Of a stretch of DNA of 51,992 nucleotides, positions 13,542 through 20,625 are shown piece by piece. How positions within the stretch are numbered: the first letter of the stretch is position 1; each line of letters starts with the position of its first letter. The stretch is from assembly GCA_017436955.1 (NCBI GenBank), contig JAFSCD010000012.1:1-51992 (forward strand), written 5' to 3'. The notes beneath the pieces are model-generated. The model had not been told where the DNA came from, did no database searches, and was given only the letters and a program-made list of their open reading frames with translations. Origin of the DNA: Oscillospiraceae bacterium. GTDB lineage: Bacteria; Bacillota; Clostridia; Oscillospirales; Oscillospiraceae. Made by a program: the position numbers and the translations under genes.

Positions 13542-14442
13542 CGTCGTCCTCCCACAGCCGTGCCCAGAATTTTACCACCAGATGGTGGGGGCAATAACTG
13601 AGCTTGGATTGCCGCAGACCCAGGATGCCCATATCGTCCTCCCGGTTCAAAAAGCGCAGCTCCGGATGGGCGCTCCGCAGATGGGCGGCAAATGCCTGGG
13701 CGATGGCAGGATACGCGCCGTCGGCGTAGTCCATCGCCTTTTCAAAATGGATGTCGAAGGTATCTGCCGACAGAGCAGAGCCCATGGTCATGGCCAGAAT
13801 ATTGCCGTCCTCCACCAGCACCAAGCCCTCCAGACCCAGCTCGTCCATACGGCTGAAGGCACGCTGCAGCGCCTTTCTCTCCAGGTGATAGTCGTTGTTG
13901 GGGTCGGCGGCCATTTTGCCGGCGTACCAGGCTTCCACCATTGCCTCCACCGCCGGCAGATTTTCGGCGGTAATGGGCAGGGAGGTGCAGTTGGGGTGGC
14001 TTTGCCAGAAGCGGTTGCTGTGGTTGCGCTTTTTCTGATATTTGCGACCCTTCAGGTCGGCAAGATCGTTGATATCGTATACATAGTCGCAGTAATCCCG
14101 GTCGGGATGGAAGCGGAACTGACCCGGATAAAGCTCCTCCAGCAGCATTGTATCCCCGGGCGTCAAGCCGGAAAGCCGGCAGACGATGCCCCGTTCCCGT
14201 GCGTCCTGAATAATGGCGTCCAGCACCGGGCGGATATCGCCGCTGCCTACGGGGAAGGGGTAGATGCTCAAGCGCTCAAACTGGGAAAACAGCACGTAAA
14301 AGCCGTCCACAACAGCCACGCGCTGCCGTCCCCAAAGATTCAGGTTGGCGTAGGAATATTCACAGCCCCGTTCACCGGAGGCAGCAAGCGCCTGCAGATA
14401 GCCTGCTTTTGTCTGGGGGTCGAATTTCTGGAAGTTGATCAC
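13531..14442 (-). CDS. DUF2156 protein (phosphatidylglycerol lysyltransferase C-domain-like)
   Basis: A 303-aa cytoplasmic protein with the tandem-GNAT architecture of DUF2156. It has an early Y/W-rich strand (YANLNLWGRQRVAVVDGFYV), the central RKYQKKRNHSNRF basic motif typical of aminoacyl-transferring relatives of MprF and FemX, and late INFxKA-like (DIHFEKAMDYADGAYPAI) and FLNREDDMGILGLRQSKLSY motifs. The full-length lysyltransferase has a membrane half that is missing here, as is common in Clostridia. The start is GTG at 14442 with AAAGGA upstream. In an operon with the following GNAT gene; the acceptor is not known. Confidence 0.88.
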   Translation of the reverse strand: MINFQKFDPQTKAGYLQALAASGERGCEYSYANLNLWGRQRVAVVDGFYVLFSQFERLSIYPFPVGSGDIRPVLDAIIQDARERGIVCRLSGLTPGDTMLLEELYPGQFRFHPDRDYCDYVYDINDLADLKGRKYQKKRNHSNRFWQSHPNCTSLPITAENLPAVEAMVEAWYAGKMAADPNNDYHLERKALQRAFSRMDELGLEGLVLVEDGNILAMTMGSALSADTFDIHFEKAMDYADGAYPAIAQAFAAHLRSAHPELRFLNREDDMGILGLRQSKLSYCPHHLVVKFWARLWEDDDED

Positions 14443-14487
14443 GGTCTCACATCCTTTTGGAATAGTATGCCACGGTTGATGCCGGTT

Positions 14488-14994
14488 TTATTTTAAGAAT
14501 TTTTCGTCCAGCCGGCGGTTTTTCAGAGTGTAGTACAGCGCACTGCCCAGCGTCAGCAGCACAGCAGCCTCGCCGATCGCCACATAAAGGGCGTTGAGCC
14601 AAAAGCCGCCGCCTACGTAGACCGACAGCTCCCAGCCCACCAAAACGGCGTTTGCGATCGCCGGCAGCAGCAGACCCGGCAGGGGGAAGCCCCGGATGGT
14701 CCATTTGCGGCTCATCCACATACCGGCGGTAGCCAATGCGGTGGCGGCACTGCCTACCGCAAAATCCAGCGGCAGCGCGCCGGCGAAGGAAATGTTAAAC
14801 AGCAGGCAGCCCACGGTCAGTCCCGGAATGGCTGCCGGCGTAAAAAATGCCAGCACGCACAGCGCTTCCGATACCCGGAACTGGATCGCCATAGATGCGG
14901 AGCCGGGCACGAGCAGATTTTGCAGATAGGTCAGCGCCACATACAGTGCTGCCAGCAGGGCGCCCTGGGTCAAAATACGGATTCTCTGATTCAT
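14488..14994 (-). CDS. queT: QueT queuosine-precursor transporter
   Basis: QueT is the substrate-binding membrane component of an ECF-type transporter for queuosine precursors such as preQ1. The 168-aa product starts MNQRIRILTQGALLAALYVALTYL and has five to six membrane helices, with the family-typical IQFRVSEALCVLAFFTPAAIPGLTVGC and NAVLVGWEL. The start is uncertain: the ATG at 14994 fits the family but has no Shine-Dalgarno, while the in-frame ATG at 15024 lies 5 nt after AGGG and would add ten residues encoded by the terminator hairpin. The gene is preceded by a promoter and a preQ1-I riboswitch, which independently supports the call. Confidence 0.94.
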   Translation of the reverse strand: MNQRIRILTQGALLAALYVALTYLQNLLVPGSASMAIQFRVSEALCVLAFFTPAAIPGLTVGCLLFNISFAGALPLDFAVGSAATALATAGMWMSRKWTIRGFPLPGLLLPAIANAVLVGWELSVYVGGGFWLNALYVAIGEAAVLLTLGSALYYTLKNRRLDEKFLK

Positions 14995-15006
14995 AAGACA
15001 AAAAAA

Positions 15007-15021
15007 GGGCGCACAGCGCCC
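15007..15021 (-). terminator. Intrinsic terminator of the preQ1 riboswitch
   Basis: GGGCGC-TGT-GCGCCC stem followed by seven T on the minus strand, just before the ATG at 14994. It overlaps the coding region if the ATG at 15024 is the start. Confidence 0.75.
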
Positions 15022-15025
15022 CATA

Positions 15026-15069
15026 CCTTCCCTAGTTTTGTTTATCGACAGGATGGTTGCGAACTGTCG
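15026..15069 (-). promoter_or_regulatory. preQ1-I riboswitch upstream of queT
   Basis: On the minus strand the P1 arms CGACAG (15064-15069) and CTGTCG (15046-15051) enclose a 12-nt loop TTCGCAACCATC. They are followed by an A-rich tail, GATAAACAAAACTAGGGAAGG. Loop length, the UUC/UCGCA start, the C at the position that reads preQ1, and the AACAAAAC.AGG tail match class I preQ1 aptamers, especially the translational Thermoanaerobacter type where the tail runs into the ribosome site. Here the tail also runs into AGGGAAGG, and a terminator follows, so the mode of control may be dual. Confidence 0.82.
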
Positions 15070-15084
15070 TATTTGGTTTTTGTT

Positions 15085-15113
15085 ATTATATCGGTGTTGG
15101 CGGGAAAAGTCAA
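15085..15113 (-). promoter_or_regulatory. Promoter of queT
   Basis: Minus strand TTGACT (15108-15113), 17-bp spacer, TATAAT (15085-15090), ending about 16 bp before the aptamer. Confidence 0.85.
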
Positions 15114-15120
15114 TATAGAA

Positions 15121-15147
15121 AGGTCCGCTGCAAAATGCAGCGGACCT
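15121..15147 (-). terminator. Terminator of the two-component operon
   Basis: Perfect aggtccgctgc/gcagcggacct stem followed by TTCTAT on the minus strand. It lies about 130 bp after the histidine kinase stop; the gap between shows no gene. Confidence 0.75.
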
Positions 15148-15277
15148 CCCCAAAAGGGTTAGAAAGAAGAGAGAGAAAAAACTCACGGGGAAAGTAAGCG
15201 GCTTGCGGCTTCCGCCTGCTTTCTGAAAATATCATACAATACACTTTTGAACAGAAAATGACGAAATTGTAAATTTT

Positions 15278-17317
15278 TCAGGGAATTTTGGGGAAAATCA
15301 GGGTGATTTTGAAAAGATCGCCGTCCAGCTGCAGCTGCAGAGAGCCGTTTTGCAGCTCCATCAGGCTCTTGGCGATGTTCAGGCCAAGACCGCTGCCTTC
15401 GCTGTTGCGTGCCACGTCACCCCGGACAAACCGCTCCAGCAATTCCTCGGAGCTGATGTCCAGAGGCTCCCGGGAGATGTTCTTCAGGGAAAGGTGGACC
15501 TGATCCTCCGTCTGCGTCAGGTCGATATACAGCCGGGTGCCGGGCAGGGCATACTTGACGGCGTTGCTCATCAGGTTGCTCAGCACACGCCATACAAGCC
15601 GACCGTCTGCCAGCATAAATACCGGCGTCTGAGGGGGCTGGAATACCGGCTCCAGCTGCGCGGCTTCGAATTTGTCGGAAAATTCGCCCAGCGCCTGATT
15701 GACACTTTCGGTGGCGTCCAGCCGGGTGATGTGGGCGGTGATGTTGCCGGAATTGGCACGGCTCAACTCCATCAGATCCTCGATCAGCTTCTTCATCCGG
15801 GCAGATTGCCGGGAAAGCACCTGCAGATATTCTGCCTGCACCTGCTCGTTGGGGGCGTTTTTCAGCAGATCCACAAAGTTGATGATGGAGGTCAGCGGCG
15901 TTTTGATGTCGTGGGAAATGTTGGTGATCAGTTCGGACTTCATCCGCTCGGAGCGCATCTGGTTTTCCGCGGCAATCATCGCCGTTTCGGAAAGGGAATT
16001 CAGATGCTGCGCCAGGGTCAGGAAGCTGCCGTGGAGATACCGGGTGGAGATCTTGCACTGCAGATCGCCGCTTACCATCTGCTCCATGCCCTTGATCAGG
16101 CTGCCGATGGCATAGCCGCAATAGCACAAAAATCCGATGCAGGCGGCAATATCCGCGATCAGCAGCACGGTGAAAACACCCTGGAAGCGATCGGCAAGAA
16201 ATCCGAAAACACCGGCGCTGACGGTGAGCAAAACGGCAGTAACCAGCCATTTCCACATCACCGGCATCAGGGAGATCACCTTGGCGGCGCCATCTGCCAA
16301 AAACCGCAGGAAGCGCCACAGCAGCATCAGCAGCCGCCCCAGCAGCGAATGTTTCCACCAGAAACCGTCCTTCATCTTCACCTGCGCGGCAAAGCACAGG
16401 ATCAGTGCCAGCGCCAACACGCTGATGCCAACCAGAACAGCACCTATCAGGCTCAGATTGCCCAGATGGGGACCGGCGTTGTTGATCCAGACGGAAAGCC
16501 GGGTGAACAGCATATAAAGACCGGCAATGGCAGCGCCCACCAGCACCGTGTAAATATCCAGCGGCAGCCGGTTCAGACCGCCGGGCTGGACGGTGCCGTC
16601 CTCGGTGCGGCCGGCGTGGATACACAGATAGGAAAGACCGGCAGCGAACAGGATCAGACTCACGGCAAAAATGCTGATAAATGCGTAGCGGTAGGGGAAC
16701 ATATCCGTCAGCAGCTGCAGCTTGGAGTTGATCAGAACGTTGGGCTGCAGGGATACGGTGACGGTGTATTCCGGCGCTTCATAGTAATAGAGGGTATAGC
16801 TGGAAAGACCGCCGTTTTCCCATATCGTCTCGGTTTCCCGATACAGATAGTCAGTTGGAGAGGTGTCCGGCTCGGTGGGCGCGGTGGGATCCTGGACCTC
16901 CTGCTCGTCGTCCTCCTGGGGGATGTGGATGATGGGGTACAGCGGCTGGATGGTATAGGTTTTGGAAAATGCCGCGTTTCCGCCGGAGGTGCCGGCATTG
17001 GCAAGGGGCGTTTCGCCCTCTGACAGCGTTACATACCAGTGATCCGCATCGCTTCGCTCCTGGGGATCGTTAAAAAGACTGCGCTCCAGAAGATAGGGAA
17101 GATTGCCGAAGGTTTCCACGGCATACAGCTCCGCGTAATCCTGGGCGATGGTCTTGGCGATGGATTCATACTCCAGATCCTGCAGCTTGCTCACGTCATC
17201 TACATAGAGATTGGCGTTCTCCATGGCGATGATGCTGACACCGCCGGCAAGGGCGGAAACGACGGACAGCGCCGTCAGCAGGATCACGATGAATTTAACG
17301 GTCAGACTATGCTTCAT
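15278..17317 (-). CDS. Sensor histidine kinase with a multi-TM sensor region
   Basis: The kinase core is complete: H-box ITNISHDIKTPLTSI with His about 469, N-box LSNLMSNAVKYA, a loose D/F-box and the G-box SEGSGLGLNIAKSL. TM1 (about 8-30) is followed by an extracellular region of about 170 residues with a Pro/Thr/Asp-rich stretch (about 138-158), and then by some five or six more membrane helices (about 205-405) before the dimerisation helix. That is more membrane helices than usual for an OmpR-partner kinase. It overlaps the response regulator gene by 11 bp. The signal is unknown; envelope stress is a reasonable guess. Confidence 0.93.
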   Translation of the reverse strand: MKHSLTVKFIVILLTALSVVSALAGGVSIIAMENANLYVDDVSKLQDLEYESIAKTIAQDYAELYAVETFGNLPYLLERSLFNDPQERSDADHWYVTLSEGETPLANAGTSGGNAAFSKTYTIQPLYPIIHIPQEDDEQEVQDPTAPTEPDTSPTDYLYRETETIWENGGLSSYTLYYYEAPEYTVTVSLQPNVLINSKLQLLTDMFPYRYAFISIFAVSLILFAAGLSYLCIHAGRTEDGTVQPGGLNRLPLDIYTVLVGAAIAGLYMLFTRLSVWINNAGPHLGNLSLIGAVLVGISVLALALILCFAAQVKMKDGFWWKHSLLGRLLMLLWRFLRFLADGAAKVISLMPVMWKWLVTAVLLTVSAGVFGFLADRFQGVFTVLLIADIAACIGFLCYCGYAIGSLIKGMEQMVSGDLQCKISTRYLHGSFLTLAQHLNSLSETAMIAAENQMRSERMKSELITNISHDIKTPLTSIINFVDLLKNAPNEQVQAEYLQVLSRQSARMKKLIEDLMELSRANSGNITAHITRLDATESVNQALGEFSDKFEAAQLEPVFQPPQTPVFMLADGRLVWRVLSNLMSNAVKYALPGTRLYIDLTQTEDQVHLSLKNISREPLDISSEELLERFVRGDVARNSEGSGLGLNIAKSLMELQNGSLQLQLDGDLFKITLIFPKIP

Positions 17318-18017
17318 AGGCGTGCCGACCTCCTTCGATCTTGTAGCCCTGACCCCAGACTACCTTCAGGTAACGGGGATCAGAAGGGTCGATCTCGATT
17401 TTCTCCCGCAGGTGGCGGATATGTACGGCTACCGAGCCTTCGTTGCCCAGCGCGGTCTCCTGCCAGACGGCTTCGTACAGCGCTTTGGTAGAGAAAACCT
17501 CACCCGGATGGGTCATCAGCAGGTGCAAAATGCTGTATTCGGTGGGGGTCAGACTCACCGGCTCGCCTTCCACCGTTACGCTCTTGGTGCGGTCGTTCAG
17601 AGAAATGCCGCCAATGGCAATCAGCGAAGGATTTTCCTCCGTGCGGCTGCCAAGCTGCGCGTAGCGGCGCAGGTGGGAGCGGACTCTTGCCAGCACCTCC
17701 ACCGGCTCGAAGGGCTTGGTGATATAGTCATCCGCACCCACGTTCAGACCCAGCACCTTGTCCTCCACTTCGGACTTGGCGGTGAGCATAATAATGGGCA
17801 CGTTGGAAAATTCCCGGATCGCTTCGGTGGCGGCAACGCCGTCCATCTGGGGCATCATCACGTCCATCAGGATCAGGTGGATATCCTCCCGGCGGGCAAT
17901 TTCCAAGGCCTGCAGACCGGTATTTGCTTCAAAAAAATGATAACCCTCCTGGGTCAGGTAGATCCGCAGGGCGCTGACAATATCCGGCTGATCATCGCAA
18001 ATCAGAATGTTGTACAT
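17307..18017 (-). CDS. OmpR/PhoB-family response regulator
   Basis: The receiver domain has acidic pocket residues D8/D9, phosphoacceptor D52 in LILMDVMMPQMDG, the T in IIMLTAKS and the conserved lysine in DDYITKPFEPVEV. The C-terminal winged helix (about 135-230) has LTPTEYSILHLLMTHPGEVFS and the VHIRHLREKIE recognition region. Length 236 aa is standard. CAGGAGGTTTCCC precedes the ATG. It is first in the operon with the kinase. A -10-like TATAAT at 18053-18058 probably drives it, with no convincing -35. Confidence 0.96.
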   Translation of the reverse strand: MYNILICDDQPDIVSALRIYLTQEGYHFFEANTGLQALEIARREDIHLILMDVMMPQMDGVAATEAIREFSNVPIIMLTAKSEVEDKVLGLNVGADDYITKPFEPVEVLARVRSHLRRYAQLGSRTEENPSLIAIGGISLNDRTKSVTVEGEPVSLTPTEYSILHLLMTHPGEVFSTKALYEAVWQETALGNEGSVAVHIRHLREKIEIDPSDPRYLKVVWGQGYKIEGGRHAYEA

Positions 18018-18101
18018 GGGAAACCTCCTGCTGCATCGCGTTTTGTGCCTATATTATAGCAGAACTTTATGAAATAGAAAAGAGAAACTTTTTATGAGCG
18101 G

Positions 18102-18130
18102 TTGATTCCGGGCAAAAAAGCTGTTATAAT
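18102..18130 (+). promoter_or_regulatory. Promoter of the MscS gene
   Basis: Plus strand TTGATT (18102-18107), 17-bp spacer, TATAAT (18125-18130). Confidence 0.8.
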
Positions 18131-18163
18131 GCAAATAACACATAATAAAAAGGAGGACTTTCT

Positions 18164-18970
18164 ATGTTGGAAGAACTGAAAATCTGGCTCGCAACCAGTG
18201 GCGCATCCCTGCTGGCAGTGGTGCTGAAGGCGGTTATTATCACAGTGGTGGGTCTGCTGCTGATCCGCCTGGCGAACAATCTGCTGGATAAGCTGCTGCA
18301 GAAATCCAAGCTGGAAAAGGCTGCCCACAGCCTGCTGAAGGGCCTGCTGAAGACAGTGCTGTTTGTGCTGCTGGCACTGATCGTTGCATCCTCTCTGGGT
18401 GTGGACGTGACGGGTATCGTGGCACTGGCATCGGTGCTGACACTGGCGGTTTCCCTGGCGCTGCAGAATATGCTTGCCAATGTGATCGGCGGCTTTACAC
18501 TGCTGTACACCCATCCCTTCGGCTCCGGTGACTTTGTGGAGATCGCAGGTCAGTCCGGCGCTGTGCAGGAGGTCGGTATTGCGTATACCAAGCTGACCAC
18601 CGCGGATAACAAGTTGGTATCTATCCCCAACAGCGCTGTTGTGGCTGCGCAGATCGTCAACTATACCGCAACCGGCTGCCGCCGTGTGGATATTGACGTT
18701 TCCGCGTCTTACGATACACCGACACAGCTGGTGATCGACACCCTGGTGGGTACTGCTGACGCATCCTTCGTACTGGAAGCACCGGAGAAGCCCTATGCTG
18801 TGCTGGTCAGCTACGGCGAAAGCTGCATCAACTACACGCTGCGCTTCTGGGTAAAGACCGAGGATTACTGGGCAGCGCTGTTTGCGGTGAATCAGAAGAT
18901 CAAGGCCGATTTCGACGCCGCCGGCGTGCAGATGAGCTATCCGCACCTGAACGTGCATATCGAAAAATAA
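18164..18970 (+). CDS. Small-conductance mechanosensitive channel (MscS family)
   Basis: The 268-aa protein has three N-terminal membrane helices. The third is the Gly/Ala-rich pore helix (VTGIVALASVLTLAVSLALQNMLANVIGG, about 85-113), followed by the beta domain (FGSGDFVEIAGQSGAVQEVGIAYTKLTTADNKLVSIPNS) and the alpha/beta vestibule domain. MscS releases solutes during hypo-osmotic shock. Length is close to E. coli MscS. AAGGAGGACTTTCT precedes the ATG. It is monocistronic and divergent from the two-component operon. No clear terminator follows; 18971-19140 holds only a weak ggcggat/atccgcc hairpin. Confidence 0.95.
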   Translation: MLEELKIWLATSGASLLAVVLKAVIITVVGLLLIRLANNLLDKLLQKSKLEKAAHSLLKGLLKTVLFVLLALIVASSLGVDVTGIVALASVLTLAVSLALQNMLANVIGGFTLLYTHPFGSGDFVEIAGQSGAVQEVGIAYTKLTTADNKLVSIPNSAVVAAQIVNYTATGCRRVDIDVSASYDTPTQLVIDTLVGTADASFVLEAPEKPYAVLVSYGESCINYTLRFWVKTEDYWAALFAVNQKIKADFDAAGVQMSYPHLNVHIEK

Positions 18971-19144
18971 TTTTGCATAGCTTTTGCGCCGTGGGGCATA
19001 CTAGGTTTGGACAGAAAAGGACAGCGCGGAATCTGTGACGACAGAGGAAATCCTGTACATTTTCTGTCAAGTGTATCACCGAATAGCGCAGCGGTCTGAT
19101 GCGAAAAGGCGGATAAGGAACGATCCGCCATACATACAATAAAA

Positions 19145-19218
19145 AAGCCTCCCTTGTGCAAAGGGAGGTGGCAAAAATCTTTGATTTTTGACGGAGGGAT
19201 TGTTACTTCCCTCCGTCT
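19145..19218. repeat. Palindromic intergenic repeat, CCTCCCTT family, copy 2
   Basis: cctcccttgtgcaaagggagg, then tggcaaaaatctttgatttttgacgg and gggattgttacttccc. It shares its interior with the copy at 2723-2837. Confidence 0.75.
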
Positions 19219-19223
19219 TTTGT

Positions 19224-19919
19224 TTACAATTCGTACAGCGGCTGCACAGGGTCATAGCCCTGGGGCTTGTATGTAACCGAGCCGATGGGCTTGCCGGCAA
19301 TGCCATACTTGGGATTGTAGCCAAAAAGGTTTACATAACACATCAGGTCGTCCCGTTCCGCTTCCATTTCCCGCATCACCGCCACGGTTGCCAGCACATC
19401 GTCCACCGCCCGGTGGGAGTTGACCACCTCGCCCTCCAGCCCGTAGACCTGGATGGCGTTACACAGCTTGTGGGGATAGCTGTGGCGGTCTTTGTAAACC
19501 GTTAAAAGATCCAGCTTGTCCTTGCCCTTGAGGATGGTGGGATCGCCATTGCGCAGCAGCAGGTAGAAAAGAAAGCTCAGGTCGAAATGGGCGTTATACG
19601 CCAAAAGCAGGGTGTTTCCGGCGATCATTTCGGCAATATCGGCACACAGCCGCGCCTTGGGGATGCCCCGGTCCAGAATGTCCTGGGTAGAAATACCGGT
19701 CAGATCTTCGATCACCGGCGGAACGGTGTTGCCGGGGGTCAGGGTGATCAGCTCGTCATATTCACGCACCACGGTGGCGCTGCCGTTCCGACATTCCACC
19801 ACAACGGCGGCAAATTCAATGATCTCATCCCGGCTGAAGGACAAGCCGGTGGTTTCGGTGTCAAACAGCACCAGCCGGTCATATTTTGCGAATAAGGTGT
19901 CAAAATTACCCACAGTCAT
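19224..19919 (-). CDS. DnaQ-like 3'-5' exonuclease
   Basis: The 231-aa protein carries the DEDDh exonuclease motifs. ExoI is LVLFDTETTGLSFSRDEIIEFAAV (about 16-39), ExoII is around NTLLLAYNAHFDLSFL with the aspartate, and ExoIII is the late HRAVDDVLATVAVM with catalytic His and Asp. It resembles the epsilon-type proofreading domain of PolC and is probably a stand-alone DNA repair or degradation nuclease. No polymerase domain is attached. Its ATG overlaps the CYTH stop by 4 bp (ATGA type), so the two are translationally coupled. Confidence 0.9.
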   Translation of the reverse strand: MTVGNFDTLFAKYDRLVLFDTETTGLSFSRDEIIEFAAVVVECRNGSATVVREYDELITLTPGNTVPPVIEDLTGISTQDILDRGIPKARLCADIAEMIAGNTLLLAYNAHFDLSFLFYLLLRNGDPTILKGKDKLDLLTVYKDRHSYPHKLCNAIQVYGLEGEVVNSHRAVDDVLATVAVMREMEAERDDLMCYVNLFGYNPKYGIAGKPIGSVTYKPQGYDPVQPLYEL

Positions 19920-20494
19920 TCTCCTTTCGCCAATTTCTGCGCCCGGGCGAATTTACTTTTTTCTTCCGGCTGCAGGTGGTACATAGCCGCCAGCGCCTGC
20001 GCGAATGCCACCGCAACTGCCTGGTCGCCGGCTTTCAGCTCTACCTCCACTTCCCGAAGGGGAAGCTCCCGACCGCCGCCCAGCAGTACGCCTTCATCCA
20101 GCGCGATCTCCACGGTGCAGCCATCCAGCGTCAGCAATTTTGCCCGTCGGGTAAAACGGGCGCCGCAGGAGATCACCAGACCTTCTCGGGTCAGCGCCAG
20201 CAGCGATTCCGGCGCGCCAAGTTTACATAACATCGGAACAGCGGCTTTGATATTTTCACATTCCAGCTCCCATTCCCCACGACCGCAGCCGCCGTCGGGC
20301 GTTTTGACGGTGCATACGGAAACGCCGTTTTCCATACGCCGCCGCAGGGTGATGTGCCGCCGGGAAAGGTCGCCGGCAGGTGTGTCAAAATAGGTGGTCT
20401 CCATAGAAATCACCGTAAGATCCTCCCATTTTGCGCCCAAAGCCGCAAAGGACTCGGCATCGGCGGAAAATTTTAGCTCAAATTCTCTTCCCAA
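19916..20494 (-). CDS. CYTH-domain protein (triphosphate tunnel family)
   Basis: The N-terminal EFELKF is the ExExK signature of CYTH triphosphate-tunnel enzymes, which hydrolyse or cyclise triphosphate compounds (ThTPase, tripolyphosphatase, CyaB-like adenylate cyclase). Further charged strands such as ITLRRRMENGVSVCTVKTP and WELECENIKAA line the tunnel in this family. Length (192 aa) is normal for the minimal domain, so the activity cannot be assigned. The start is taken as TTG at 20494 because GGAGGTGG lies 8 nt upstream; the TTG five codons earlier would overlap that site. First gene of a two-gene unit with the exonuclease. Confidence 0.85.
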   Translation of the reverse strand: MGREFELKFSADAESFAALGAKWEDLTVISMETTYFDTPAGDLSRRHITLRRRMENGVSVCTVKTPDGGCGRGEWELECENIKAAVPMLCKLGAPESLLALTREGLVISCGARFTRRAKLLTLDGCTVEIALDEGVLLGGGRELPLREVEVELKAGDQAVAVAFAQALAAMYHLQPEEKSKFARAQKLAKGE

Positions 20495-20625
20495 AATCGC
20501 CACCTCCAATTTACCATATTATACACCCTGCCATGGTGTGATGCAAGAATCTTTTTCTCCAGCCGGATTCCGACAAAATATTCCCCTTCGCCGTGATAGG
20601 ATTTAGATATCGAAGGGAAAGGATC

